A stretch of 64,000 bases of DNA from Rana temporaria (taxonomy: Eukaryota > Chordata > Amphibia > Anura > Ranidae). Position 1 is the stretch's first letter; each line of letters starts with the position of its first letter. Positions 44,657-54,212 of the stretch are shown here, in pieces. Made by a program: the position numbers and the translations under genes. The stretch is from positions 84,139,169 to 84,203,168 of the forward strand of contig NC_053499.1 of the NCBI RefSeq assembly GCF_905171775.1. Reading direction: 5' to 3'. Under the pieces are notes generated by a model that saw only the letters and a program-made list of their open reading frames with translations, ran no database searches and was not told where the DNA came from.

Positions 44657-47530
44657 TATCCTCCCCCTCTGCTCAAGCCCCTGCGGCTGAGCACTTGACC
44701 CAACCATACAGTGCACACGGGAGAGGGCATCTGCATTATTTTGGAGCTTCCCTGGCCTGTGCTCCACTGTAAATTTAAAAGGCTGTAGAGCCAGGAACCA
44801 CCTTGTCACACGAGCATTTTTCTCCCTGTTATCACACATCCACTTCAGGGGAGCATGGTCTGTGACCAGCTTAAATGACCTCCCCAGTAGGTAATACCTC
44901 AGGGAGTCTAAGGCCCACTTAATGGCGAGACACTCCTTTTCTACGATGGCATAATTTTTCTCGTGCTTGTTCAGCTTCCTGCTCAGGTATACCACTGGGT
45001 GCTCCTCACCATCCCTGATCTGTGACAGTACGGCCCCTAGTCCCACCTCAGAGGCGTCCGTCTGTATAACAAACTCCTGGCTAAAATCCGGGGTTACTAG
45101 TACGGGTACCATACAAAGAGCCTGTTTTAACTTCTGAAATGCCCCCTCGGCTTCGGGGTTCCATTTGACCATGACCGACCCCTTACCCTTCGTTAGATCG
45201 GTCAAGGGGGCGGCAATGGTGGCAAAATTGGGTATGAAACGCCTGTAATACCCCGTAATGCCCAGGAAGGCCCTCACTTGTTTTTTATTGACTGGTTGGG
45301 GCCATTTTTGAATTGCCTCAATCTTATTGGTCTGCGGCTTGACCATCCCCCGGCCAATAACGTACCCAAGGTATTTGGCCTCCTCCAGGCCTATGGCACA
45401 TTTCTTTGGATTGGCCGTGAGACGTGCTTCCCTAAGGGAATCTACGACCGCTTGTACACAGAGCAGGTGCGATTCCCAATCTGGGCTGTGGATGACCACA
45501 TCGTCCAAGTACGCCGCTGCATACGAGCGATGTGGTCTCAAAATTTTGTCCATCATTCGCTGGAATGATGCAGGGGCTCCATGCAGACCAAACGGCATCC
45601 GCTTATACTGAAACGAGCCCTCAGGAGTGGAAAAGGCAGTCTTCTCCTTGGCCGATTCAGTAAGCGGTATCTGCCAATAACCTTTCGTTAGGTCTAGGGT
45701 CGTTATGTAGCGAGCCTGTCCCAACCTGTCCACAAGTTCGTCGACCCGGGGCATCGGGTAGGCGTCAAACTTGGACACACTGTTAAGTTTTCTAAAATCA
45801 TTACAAAACCTAATACTGCCATCAGGTTTTGGGATCAGCACTATGGGACTTGACCACTCACTGTGAGACTCCTCGATCACATCCAACTCTAACATATTTT
45901 TTATTTCTTCCGCAACTGCCTCTCGCCGGGCCTCTGGAATTCTATATGGTTTTACATTTACCCGAACCCCTGGTTCCGTCACTATGTCATGTTGGATCGC
46001 GTTGGTCAGTCCGGGTAAGGGGGAGAAAAAGTCTCTATTTTTCTGCACGAATGCCCTAACGTCACTTTGCTGTGCTACGGACAGGGAATCCGTGATGGGA
46101 ACGTCAGGTATCATGGGTATCCGGTCTGTTGGAGGCGGGGACGTGGCCAGTAAAGTCTCTCGGTCCTTCCAGGGCTTTAAGAGATTTACATGGTAAATTT
46201 GGTGTGGTTTCCTTTTACCTGGCTGGTAGACTTTGTAGTTTACCTCCCCCACCCTTTGGACAACCTCAAAGGGACCCTGCCACTTGGCTAAAAACGTACT
46301 TTCTACCGTGGGAACCAGTACCAACACTCTGTCCCCCGGGTTGAAAGTACGGACCTTGGCACCCCGGTTATAGACCCTCCTTTGGGCCTCCTGGGCTCGC
46401 TCCATATGTTCCCGTACTAGGGGCAGAATGGTTGCGATTCGGTCCTGCATCAAGGAGACATGCTCTATGATGCTCCTATATGGGCTGACCTCCCCTTCCC
46501 ACGTTTCTTTAGCAATATCTAGCAGGCCCCTGGGATGCCTACCATACAAGAGCTCAAAGGGGGAATAGCCTGTGGAGGCCTGTGGAACCTCTCGTATGGC
46601 AAACATGAGATATGGTAGCAAAAAATCCCAGTCTCTCCCATCCTTGTCGACCACCTTTTTCAACATACTCTTTAATGTTTTATTAAACCTTTCGACCAGA
46701 CCATCTGTCTGGGGGTGGTAGACAGAAGTACGGAGATGGGAGATTTTGTACAATCTACACAATTCCTTGGTAACCCTTGACATAAAAGGGGTGCCTTGAT
46801 CGGTCAAGATCTCTTTTGGGATCCCCACTCGACTAAACACCTGGACTAATTCCTTGGCAATAACCTTGGCGGAGGTGTTACGCAAGGGTATGGCCTCAGG
46901 ATAGCGAGTCGCATAGTCCAGGATCACCAGAATATGCTGGTGACCCCGGGCAAATTTCACGACCGGCCCCACCAGGTCCATGCCAATCCTTTCAAAGGGG
47001 ACCTCAATTATTGGTAGAGGAACAAGGGGGCTGCGAAAATGGGGCGATGGTGCTGACATTTGGCACTCGGGGCACGATTCGCAGTACTCCTTGACCTCTG
47101 CATGCAAACCGGGCCAGAAGAATCTTTGGGTGATTCTCTCCCTGGTTTTTTCGACCCCGAGATGTCCCCCCATTACGTGACCATGAGCCAGGTCTAGCAC
47201 CACCCTGCGAAAGGGTTTGGGAACCAGTAGCTGTTCTACCTCTTCCTCTCCATGTTTTATCACTCGATATAACAAATTGTTTTTAATTGCCATGTAGGGA
47301 AAGGACACCACCCAATTAGGATCCACCGGTTCCCCATCCAACACCTTAACATTTTCCCTGGCATTCATGAGGGTGGGCTCTCGCAGCTGCTCGGTACAGA
47401 AATCCTCCCTCCTGACCTCCAAGTCGGGTACCACATTTTGGCTACTCTCCATGTCAGGGTCAGGCGAGGTTTCCTGTTCGTTACCCTCAGGCTGGGTGCT
47501 AGCTTCTAAGTCCTCCGGTTCCCCAGCCAT
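44582..47530 (-). CDS. Gypsy Pol: integrase, reverse transcriptase, RNase H (Gmr1 order)
   Basis: 982 residues. Integrase comes first: H-H-C-C zinc finger around residues 118-156 and the catalytic D185, D244, E280 (H-P-Q-T-D-G-L-V-E-R-F). A GPY/F module with W-Q-G-P-F and H-V-N-L-L-K-P-W follows at 417-454. RT: L-D-L-T-K-G-Y-W (D613), M-P-F-G-L-H-G-A-P-A-S-F and YLDD (674-677). RNase H: Q-T-D-A-S (D825), V-E-K-E-C-L-A-I (E865), V-T-D-H-A-P-L-K-W (D891) and A-D-A-L-S-R. The ORF stop lies inside the 3' LTR. The frame is -1 relative to the protease ORF and overlaps its last 25 nt, suggesting a fused product by frameshift; I see no canonical slippery heptamer there. All catalytic residues are intact. 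Confidence 0.93.
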   Translation of the reverse strand: MAGEPEDLEASTQPEGNEQETSPDPDMESSQNVVPDLEVRREDFCTEQLREPTLMNARENVKVLDGEPVDPNWVVSFPYMAIKNNLLYRVIKHGEEEVEQLLVPKPFRRVVLDLAHGHVMGGHLGVEKTRERITQRFFWPGLHAEVKEYCESCPECQMSAPSPHFRSPLVPLPIIEVPFERIGMDLVGPVVKFARGHQHILVILDYATRYPEAIPLRNTSAKVIAKELVQVFSRVGIPKEILTDQGTPFMSRVTKELCRLYKISHLRTSVYHPQTDGLVERFNKTLKSMLKKVVDKDGRDWDFLLPYLMFAIREVPQASTGYSPFELLYGRHPRGLLDIAKETWEGEVSPYRSIIEHVSLMQDRIATILPLVREHMERAQEAQRRVYNRGAKVRTFNPGDRVLVLVPTVESTFLAKWQGPFEVVQRVGEVNYKVYQPGKRKPHQIYHVNLLKPWKDRETLLATSPPPTDRIPMIPDVPITDSLSVAQQSDVRAFVQKNRDFFSPLPGLTNAIQHDIVTEPGVRVNVKPYRIPEARREAVAEEIKNMLELDVIEESHSEWSSPIVLIPKPDGSIRFCNDFRKLNSVSKFDAYPMPRVDELVDRLGQARYITTLDLTKGYWQIPLTESAKEKTAFSTPEGSFQYKRMPFGLHGAPASFQRMMDKILRPHRSYAAAYLDDVVIHSPDWESHLLCVQAVVDSLREARLTANPKKCAIGLEEAKYLGYVIGRGMVKPQTNKIEAIQKWPQPVNKKQVRAFLGITGYYRRFIPNFATIAAPLTDLTKGKGSVMVKWNPEAEGAFQKLKQALCMVPVLVTPDFSQEFVIQTDASEVGLGAVLSQIRDGEEHPVVYLSRKLNKHEKNYAIVEKECLAIKWALDSLRYYLLGRSFKLVTDHAPLKWMCDNREKNARVTRWFLALQPFKFTVEHRPGKLQNNADALSRVHCMVGSSAQPQGLEQRGRICEAMRGAIHDHRYISPRIRSIMRD

Positions 47531-48351
47531 GGCAGGGAATGGTGGAGGATCTCCGGCCTCCTCGATCCCACCAACAGCATGCCCTTCCCTTTGGCAAAAC
47601 GGGTCTGGTGAGAGTTCTCGAGTTTCGCCAGTAGGGGAGCGCTATCTACGGGCCTCCCTTCACTCTCCCATAACTTCCAAAAATGAGGAAAGTCTCTCCC
47701 CACTAAGGCTTCATGGAGCAGTGAAGGTACCACCCCCACTGAATGTGTTACACAGCCCCAGGGGGTATCAACCTCAACCACCGCTGTCTGGTAGTCCCGA
47801 GTGTCCCCATGGATGCATATTACCCCAATACAACTGGGGTGTAGTTTTGCGGGGTCTACACACGCACTCCTGACTAAGGTCACCACACTACCAGAGTCTA
47901 GCAGGGCTGTAAGAGGCTTGCCATCTATTGAAATAACGCACATTTGTTTTTCAAGGCGACTCTGACCTGTCGCAACACATGCGACCTGTGCAAACAGAGA
48001 AATGCGTCTTACCCTATCAACATAATCACATTGCATAGGTTCATCATTTAGAGGGCAATCTGCAGCAATATGGCCTAATGCATGGCAATGAAAACACCGT
48101 ATTTGCCCTACCCCCAGTCCTTTTAACGGTCCAAAAAACCTTCCTGGCTTCTTTGGCCAGTCTCCAGGTCTAGGACCTACAGTCTCATCTGCTGTAACAA
48201 CAGTCTTATCCACTCTCCCCAAACTCTTGAACCCCGGAACAGTCTTACCCGAACCGCTGGGAGATCTTGCACCCCTAGACACACCGAAGTGGGGCGTAGG
48301 TGGGTTTATCAAGTCCTCAGTAGCACTGTACCTCTCCACTAGGTCCACCAT
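47506..48351 (-). CDS. Gypsy Gag C-terminus and protease
   Basis: Encodes a capsid-end helix (M-V-D-L-V-E-R-Y), a CCHC knuckle C-F-H-C-H-A-L-G-H-I-A-A-D-C (nucleocapsid) and an aspartic protease with A-L-L-D-S-G-S (active-site D-S-G). The frame is the same as the upstream gag ORF, separated from it only by the TAG at 48387-48385. The ATG at 48351 is internal and probably not the natural start. The end overlaps the pol ORF. Confidence 0.85.
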   Translation of the reverse strand: MVDLVERYSATEDLINPPTPHFGVSRGARSPSGSGKTVPGFKSLGRVDKTVVTADETVGPRPGDWPKKPGRFFGPLKGLGVGQIRCFHCHALGHIAADCPLNDEPMQCDYVDRVRRISLFAQVACVATGQSRLEKQMCVISIDGKPLTALLDSGSVVTLVRSACVDPAKLHPSCIGVICIHGDTRDYQTAVVEVDTPWGCVTHSVGVVPSLLHEALVGRDFPHFWKLWESEGRPVDSAPLLAKLENSHQTRFAKGKGMLLVGSRRPEILHHSLPWLGNRRT

Positions 48352-48384
48352 TTGGGCTGCAGTGTTGGGGTCCCCCTGTCTGAC

Positions 48385-49101
48385 CTACTTTCTCAGGGTA
48401 GCAGGGAGCGCACGCAGGTACCGGTCCATTACCACACGCTCCACAATCTGAGGGCTGGTCAGAGTCTCTGGCTGCAACCACTTCCTGGTGAGGTGGACCA
48501 GGTCAAACATTTGTGACCGAGGTGGCTTGTTGCTGGAATAGGAACACTGGTGCACGCGCTGGGCCCGGACTGCCATGGTGACACCCAAGCGTGCGAGTAT
48601 TTCTGTCTTTAGAGTCTCATAGTCCTGGGCCTTATCTGGTTCTAGGTCAAAATAGGCCTTTCGGGGTTCTCCTGTTAGGAATGGGGCCAATAGTCCCGCC
48701 CACTGCTCTTTTGGCCATCCTTCGCGGTCAGCGACTCTCTCGAAAGTCGCCATGTACGCCTCAACATCATCCGCCGGTGTCATCTTTTGCAGGTGGTAGG
48801 AAGCACGTACAATCTTTGGTTCCGCTAACACCGGAGGTGCGGACCCCTTTTTCAGTTCCACCAGAGCTTCGGCGAACTGTCGGTTCATCTCCTGCTGGGC
48901 AGCGTGTTGTGCTGCAACGGCCTCTGCGACTTGGCGGTGTTGTGCTGCAGCGGCCTCTGCGACTTGGCGGTTTATCTCCTGCTGGGCAGCCTGTTGTGCT
49001 GCAGCGGCCTCTCGTTGTGCTGCAGCGGCCTCTGCGACTTGGCGGTTGGTTTCCCGCTGGGCTGCATTGGCCTGTAGCAGGGCCTTTAACATTTCTTCCA
49101 T
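48385..49101 (-). CDS. Gypsy Gag N-terminal and capsid part (SCAN-related), ends at an in-frame TAG
   Basis: Translation from the ATG at 49101 gives an Ala/Gln/Arg-rich coiled coil with repeated A-A-Q-R-E/Q-Q-E-x-N-R-Q units. A capsid domain follows with W-A-G-L-L-A-P-F-L-T-G-E, A-Y-F-D-L and Y-L-R-A-L-P-A-T-L-R-K before the TAG. Gmr1-like capsids are the known source of the vertebrate SCAN domain, and the arrangement here fits. The stop sits where SCAN-like domains carry a Trp, and the next codons (V-R-Q-G-D-P) fit a continuation. A point nonsense mutation is likely; programmed readthrough is an alternative. Confidence 0.8.
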   Translation of the reverse strand: MEEMLKALLQANAAQRETNRQVAEAAAAQREAAAAQQAAQQEINRQVAEAAAAQHRQVAEAVAAQHAAQQEMNRQFAEALVELKKGSAPPVLAEPKIVRASYHLQKMTPADDVEAYMATFERVADREGWPKEQWAGLLAPFLTGEPRKAYFDLEPDKAQDYETLKTEILARLGVTMAVRAQRVHQCSYSSNKPPRSQMFDLVHLTRKWLQPETLTSPQIVERVVMDRYLRALPATLRK

Positions 49102-49114
49102 TTTCAGAAAAGTG

Positions 49115-49132
49115 CCCGCATTCTCCACCACG
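49115..49132 (-). other. Candidate gypsy primer-binding site
   Basis: Two bases inside the 5' LTR edge the minus strand reads TGGTGGAGAATGCGGG. TGG at this position fits pairing with a tRNA CCA end. I cannot assign the tRNA. Confidence 0.45.
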
Positions 49133-49627
49133 TGTGAGGGATTAGCTCGTGGGGATCACCTTTTCTGAAATCACAGTCTGTAAGCAGGCACTTTCTTTTA
49201 AGTCTGGCGGATGCCAGATTTTATTTATAAACGGTTTGCAGATTAAAATAAAACAAAACAATAAATTAAATCCTTGCCGTCCGGCGCTAAACTAAACAAA
49301 CAGGATCTCCTCTCTATACAGTGTGGGGCTAGTCCCTGACACCCAAAAAACATGTAGTAAAGCAAACCTTTTCAGTCCAGCACTCAGCGCTCCCCTCACT
49401 CAGGTCCCTTCCTGAGTTTCAAGCCAGAGCCCTGTTGTGCTCTCTTCCTGGACATTTAAAGTCCAGCTGATTGTGGACTCCAGTGGACCCAAACATCCGG
49501 ACCAGAATCCTAGCCAGGCACAGAGGCTGTAAAACCCGGAATGGATTCCGGTTCAGTCTCTCATGATAGAACGTATGCGAGGTGAAATGTACCTATGATC
49601 ATGTATCGCACCTCGCATAGCGTCACA
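49133..49627 (-). repeat. Gypsy 5' LTR
   Basis: 495 bp. It differs from the 3' LTR at three sites (A for C near 49347, A for G near 49504, G for T near 49622). Confidence 0.92.
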
Positions 49628-49644
49628 ATATATATATATATAGT

Positions 49645-50619
49645 GCCTGGTTACTTCCAAGTACCGGTGCTAGTTACATTTAGAGAAAGATCAGAGTGTT
49701 AACTGACTCTGATCCAATTGTTATGTTCAAATTTGGGTCTCTGTCTCAGCTTGGATTTGCTGTGGGTTCATTCTGTTGCTTCTGGGGTGCTGTTCCCACC
49801 CCAGAACGATAGATGGCAGCAGTGGAGTCGAGGTTTGGGAGCTCTTTCCCAGCAGCCAATCAGGAGGGATTTTCCTCGCTGGGCATGCTGGGGGAGGGTA
49901 TTCAAGGGACAGACGCCATTGGTCTGGGTTCTTCTTCGGAGTGCGGCATCCACCTTAAGGGTGACTGCATCATGGCGCCCTGGCGAAATGGCCTTCCAGG
50001 AACGCGGTGTTCCTGGTTCTGGGACCATGTTGGCCCGGGAACATTTGAGCTGTGGCGGGGAGCCTGGTAGTCAACTGGGTTCCCAATTCTGAAGATCCCA
50101 AGCGAGGAAGCTGTTCGGTGGGGAGTGCATCTGAGGAGAGCCAATGAGAGGCTGGCGATCCAATAGGGTCTCGACACACCACCAGGGATCAAGGTAACCG
50201 GACACTGAGAGGTTGGTCAGCTATCAGTCGGTAACCTGTAAGATATTTGAAGGAGATCCATTCTAATTCTACTAAGGAGAATCACCTCCGTTATCTCAAT
50301 CCTAAGGAGGGTCTGTGGCAGATACTTTTCCGCTAAGTTCCGAGTGATACTCTGGCTGCCAGGTCAGTGAGAGAGGACTGTCTAGGTACACTCAGGCAGG
50401 AGTGGCGCAAGAAGAGTTACACGTGGGAGCAGGACTAAATCTTCTGTTCTCCTTATACTTTCAACTCTACCTTTCACTACCAGTTTTTTCTGTTTTTACC
50501 CGGCTGGGTTATAAAGAGCACAGAAAAGACACCTGTCGTGGATTTTCCACTACTACTACATGCACCATACACCCTTAGACGGCGGAGGAGCCATGTTAAC
50601 TCCACCCAAAACAAACCAG

Positions 50620-50621
<2 letters not shown>
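49645..50621. other. No recognised feature
   Basis: About 1 kb of mixed-composition sequence with no supported gene or repeat boundary. An (AT)n tract follows at 50622-50664. Confidence 0.5.
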
Positions 50622-50667
<46 letters not shown>

Positions 50668-51053
50668 TAGAACTTTAGGTGGGCTACTTCACTCTCTTAT
50701 TTTCATGTAGTGGAGAAATGTCATGGTGGGCTTCCAATCTTCCACCGATTTCAATAGAAACAACAAAGGGACCTATGCTCCAGTTGCAAACATAGTTACA
50801 TAGTTACATATAGTTACCGTACATAGTTAATCAGGTTGAAAAAAGACACAAGTCCATCCAGTTCAACCATAAAAAAATAAACAAACAAAATAAAAAACAC
50901 AGTACTATCCCATACACCCAACTCCATACCCACAGTTGATCCAGAGGAAGGCAACAAAAAAAAAAAAAAGCAGAGCATGATCCAATTTGTTACAGCAGGG
51001 GAAAGAGGGATACCCGAGAGGGATTTACCCTGGATAAACTTTACCTACAAATC

Positions 51054-51685
51054 TTAGTACTCAGTTATATTATGTACATTTAGGAAAGTCTCCAGGCCTT
51101 TCTTAAAGCAATCTACTGAGCTGGCCAGAACCACCTCTGGAGGGAGTCTGTTCCACATTTTCACAGCTCTTACTGTAAAGAAACCTTTCTGTATTTGGAA
51201 ATGAAATTTCTTTTCCTCTAGACGTAAAGAGTGCACCCTTGTCCTCAGTGTTGACCGTAAAGTTAATAACTCAACACCAAGTTTACTAGATGGAACCATT
51301 ATATATTTGTACATGTGGATCATATCCCCCCTCATTCTCCTCTTCTCAAGAGTGAATACATTTAGTTCTTCTAATCTTTCCTCATAGCTGAGCTCCTCCA
51401 TGCCTCTTATCAGTTTGGTTGCCCTTCTCTGCACTTTCTCCAGTTCCCCAATATCCTTTTTCAGAACTGGCGCCCAAAACTGAACTGCATATTCCAGATG
51501 AGGTCTTACTAATGATTTGTACAGGGGCAAAATTATATCTCTCTCTCTGGAGTCCATACCTCTCTTAATACAAGAAAGGACTTTGCTTGCTTTGGAAACT
51601 GCAGCTTGGCATTGCATGCCATTATTGAGCTGATGATCAACTAAAAGTCCCAGATCCTTCTCCACTACGGATCCCCCCCCCCCAG
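51054..51685 (-). pseudogene. CR1 ORF2 C-terminus
   Basis: Encodes L-G-L-L-V-D-H-Q-L, A-A-V-S-K-A-S-K-V-L-S, P-L-Y-K-S-L-V-R-P-H-L-E-Y and V-Q-R-R-A-T-K-L-I, then W-N-R-L-P-P-E-V-V near the end. This is the RT thumb and C-terminal domain of CR1/L2-type LINEs. The upstream RT is separated by the 149-bp PLE insertion. Confidence 0.85.
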
Positions 51686-51834
51686 CCATGATTAAGCACT
51701 AACTTTGAGTGCGAAACGCGTTGGATGTCCTGTAGTTTTGGTTGCTGTGATTGTGCATGTTCAATGGAAAATAAAAGACAACTTTATTTTAAGTTATTCC
51801 GGAGTGCGGCTGTCCATTTTCCTCTCTTCAGTCT
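51686..51834 (+). mobile_element. 149-bp PLE 3' end with 22-bp TSD
   Basis: Flanked by the duplication ACTACGGATC, a run of eleven C, and AG (51664-51685 and 51835-51856). The start carries GCAC...GTGC followed by GAAACGCGTT (51718-51727), the stem II and 3' core of a hammerhead-like motif; the 5' core is degenerate (ATGATTAA). It then has TTATTTTAAG and a pyrimidine-rich end. It resembles a short non-autonomous PLE copy starting at the ribozyme. Confidence 0.65.
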
Positions 51835-51856
51835 ACTACGGATCCCCCCCCCCCAG

Positions 51857-52140
51857 TTCTACTCCTCCTAGTATGTATGATGCATGCATATTCTTAGCTC
51901 CCAAGTGCAAAACTTTACATTTATCAACATTAAACCTCATCTGCCACATAGTCGCCCAATTAAACAGAGCATTGAGGTCGACTTGTAAATTGGAGACATC
52001 CTTTAAGGACGTTATTCCACTGCATAGCTTGGTGTCATCTGCAAAGATAGAAATGTTACTTTTGATCTCAGACCCAATATCATTTAAAAAGATATTAAAA
52101 AGTAAGGGTCCCAACACTGAACCTTGGAGTACACCACTGA
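51857..52140 (-). pseudogene. CR1 ORF2 RT palm
   Basis: Encodes S-G-V-L-Q-G-S-V-L-G-P-L-L-F, then I-F-A-D-D-T-K-L (catalytic ADD) and M-R-F-N-V-D-K-C-K-V-L-H-L-G. It is cut on the upstream side by the L2 insertion. Confidence 0.85.
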
Positions 52141-54165
52141 TGAATGAATGAATGAATGAAAAACTTATATAGCGCGGCACATGCGAACTGAATCGCCTCT
52201 GGGCGCTTGATGTTCCGTGTCTCATGACATCAAAAGAGCAGAGTTTTAATCCGTCTTCTGAAAGTCAGGTGGTTTTCCTCCAACCGAACGCTGGTTGGTA
52301 AAGCGTTCCATAGTCTCGGACCTTGAAAAGCAAACCTTCTTTCTCCTTTGGACTTGTATTTGGTTTTTGGCACCTTGACCAGATTTTGGTCAGTGGATCG
52401 CAGAACGCGATTAGAATTGTGAGGTTCTATCTTGTCGCAAAGATATTGCGGCGCCTTCCCATGGATGCACTTATGTGTCAGGCAGAGTGCTTTAAATACA
52501 ATTCTGTCTTTTACTGGCAACCAGTGAAGGGTTCTCAGCGAAGGTGAGATTGATTCCCATGTCCTTTTCCCAGTCACCAGTCTGGCGGCCGTATTCTGTA
52601 CGACTTGCAGACGAGCGATTTGGTACTTTGGAAGCCCGAGGTAAAGGGCATTTGCATAGTCCAGTCTGGAATTCACGATTGTTCCCACCACGACTGCTAC
52701 GTCTTCTTTGGGGATAAATGGAATAAGTCTGCGTAGTAGGCGCAACAAATGGTGCGATCCGCTGACTACTGACCCTATTTGTGCGTCCATTGTTATGAAG
52801 GTGTCAAAAATGACTCCTAGACTTTTGACTTTGGAGCTAGGGGTGATGATTTGGCCCAGAATGGGCGGCGATGTCCAGGTTGTTGCCAGTTGACTCTTTC
52901 GGCTAGCGTGAAACATAAGAAGTTCTGTTTTTGAACTGTTGAGTTTAAGATAACTCTTTGTCATCCAGTTTTCTATCAAAGAGAGACATTTCTCTAAACT
53001 GAGATGATGATCCTTTTTATTGCAGATGCGAAAATACAATTGCGTATCGTCTGCATAAGAGTGATAAAGTAGTTCTTGGCTACTGATAATATCAAAGAGA
53101 GGGCGAAGATAGATGTTGAACAGTACCGGTGACAGGGGGGATCCTTGGGGGACTCCACATGGCACCGTGCGTTTTTCCGACGTGAAAGATCCCAGTTTCA
53201 CTGTTTGTGATCGGTTTTCAAGAAAGGAGGAAAACCATGGTAAATCACCTTCTGCGATTCTGGCTACCTCGGCCAGTCGCATCAGTAACATTTTGTGGTC
53301 TACTGTGTCAAAGGCTGCGCTTAGGTCCAGCAGAACCAGGAGACAAGATTCTCCTTCGTCTGCGGCCTCGAGGGCATCGTCCCATATTTTGAGTAAGGCC
53401 GTTTCTGTCCCGTGTCCGGGACGGAAACCTGATTGAAATGGATCGAGTAGATTGTGGGTATCCAGATGCTGTTGCAGCTGTTGTACCACTACTTTCTCCA
53501 TTATCTTGGAGAGAATATTTAGGCCTGTTATGGGGCGGCGGTGAGTTGGGTCCTTGGGATCCAAGTTAGGTTTTTTCAAGATGGGCTGGATTGTGCCCTC
53601 TTTCAGCAGGAATGGATCTATGCCTTCCTTAAATGACTGATTTATAAGCTGTGTGATGGGTGGTGCCAGAATGTCGGCGCATTCCTTCAGCAGCTTGGTG
53701 GGAATGATGTCATTGGGTGCTGTGCTGTTCCGCAACGCACCAATGATATTTTTGGTGGTATCGATGGAGATGGGTTCCAGAGTGAACTTAGTTGATTGTA
53801 GAAGGTTTCTGTTGGTGTTTTGTAGTTGATTGAAGAGGGGGCTGAGGGGGGTATTATTTTGCAGAATACTTACCCGGATTCTTTCGATTTTGTCGATGAA
53901 GAAATCCGATAGTTCATTACAGAACTCTTGGGTGTCTGAATTGGGGACTTCAAGACATCCCGGATTCATGGTCTGGGTGACCATCTTGAAGAGTTCGCGG
54001 GGGCGGTTCATGGCGCTGTTAATCGTCATAGAAAAATGATGTTTCTTGGCTTTGAAGATTTCTTTATGAGATTGTGTTGTTATTGCCTTGTAGATGATGA
54101 GGTGATCTTCTGAAGGGCTTCTTTTCCAGGCGGCTTCCGCCCTTCTGCGCTCTTGCTTCGAACAT
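52141..54165 (-). mobile_element. 5'-truncated L2-type LINE inserted in CR1
   Basis: The 3' tail is (TGAA)n at 52141-52162, as in L2 elements. The protein begins with R-R-R-A-E-A-A-W-K-R and holds the full RT: F-Q-S-G-F-R-P-G-H-G-T-E-T-A, L-L-D-L-S-A-A-F-D-T-V-D-H, G-V-P-Q-G-S-P-L-S-P and Y-A-D-D-T-Q-L, then R-L-V-T-G and W-N-A-L-P-T. The endonuclease half is missing. It reads open to its stop at 52230. Confidence 0.85.
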
Positions 54166-54212
54166 TCAGAGTATGAATCATTAACCACTACTCTCTGAAT
54201 TCTGTCTTTCAT
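52230..54212 (-). CDS. L2 reverse transcriptase, fused in frame to CR1 codons
   Basis: 660 residues. About the first 16 (M-K-D-R-I-Q-R-V-V-V-N-D-S-Y-S-E) belong to the interrupted CR1 RT; the rest is L2. The insertion happened to keep the frame, giving a long chimeric ORF. The L2 palm motifs are intact (catalytic D in L-L-D-L-S, YADD). No endonuclease, so it is not autonomous. The ORF is real but probably has no selected function. Confidence 0.8.
   Translation of the reverse strand: MKDRIQRVVVNDSYSECSKQERRRAEAAWKRSPSEDHLIIYKAITTQSHKEIFKAKKHHFSMTINSAMNRPRELFKMVTQTMNPGCLEVPNSDTQEFCNELSDFFIDKIERIRVSILQNNTPLSPLFNQLQNTNRNLLQSTKFTLEPISIDTTKNIIGALRNSTAPNDIIPTKLLKECADILAPPITQLINQSFKEGIDPFLLKEGTIQPILKKPNLDPKDPTHRRPITGLNILSKIMEKVVVQQLQQHLDTHNLLDPFQSGFRPGHGTETALLKIWDDALEAADEGESCLLVLLDLSAAFDTVDHKMLLMRLAEVARIAEGDLPWFSSFLENRSQTVKLGSFTSEKRTVPCGVPQGSPLSPVLFNIYLRPLFDIISSQELLYHSYADDTQLYFRICNKKDHHLSLEKCLSLIENWMTKSYLKLNSSKTELLMFHASRKSQLATTWTSPPILGQIITPSSKVKSLGVIFDTFITMDAQIGSVVSGSHHLLRLLRRLIPFIPKEDVAVVVGTIVNSRLDYANALYLGLPKYQIARLQVVQNTAARLVTGKRTWESISPSLRTLHWLPVKDRIVFKALCLTHKCIHGKAPQYLCDKIEPHNSNRVLRSTDQNLVKVPKTKYKSKGERRFAFQGPRLWNALPTSVRLEENHLTFRRRIKTLLF

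Larger units (their letters stand above)
44162..49627 (-). mobile_element. Gmr1-type Ty3/gypsy LTR retrotransposon (5466 bp)
   Basis: 495-bp LTRs (44162-44656 and 49133-49627) with TG/CA ends differ at three positions, so the insertion is young. Target duplication is ATAT within a TA repeat. Minus-strand gene order is gag, protease, integrase, RT, RNase H. Integrase before RT is the diagnostic order of the Gmr1 group, unlike ordinary gypsy elements. One in-frame TAG in gag and the pol frame offset are the only coding interruptions I see. Confidence 0.92.

Noticed and set aside
47506..47530. GGGGAAC as a -1 frameshift site between protease and integrase
   Set aside because: Does not fit the X-XXY-YYZ rule because the A-site tRNA would not re-pair; the frameshift mechanism is left open.
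48591..49145. A 184-codon plus-strand frame opposite gag
   Set aside because: Shadow of the Ala/Gln-rich gag coiled coil on the other strand.
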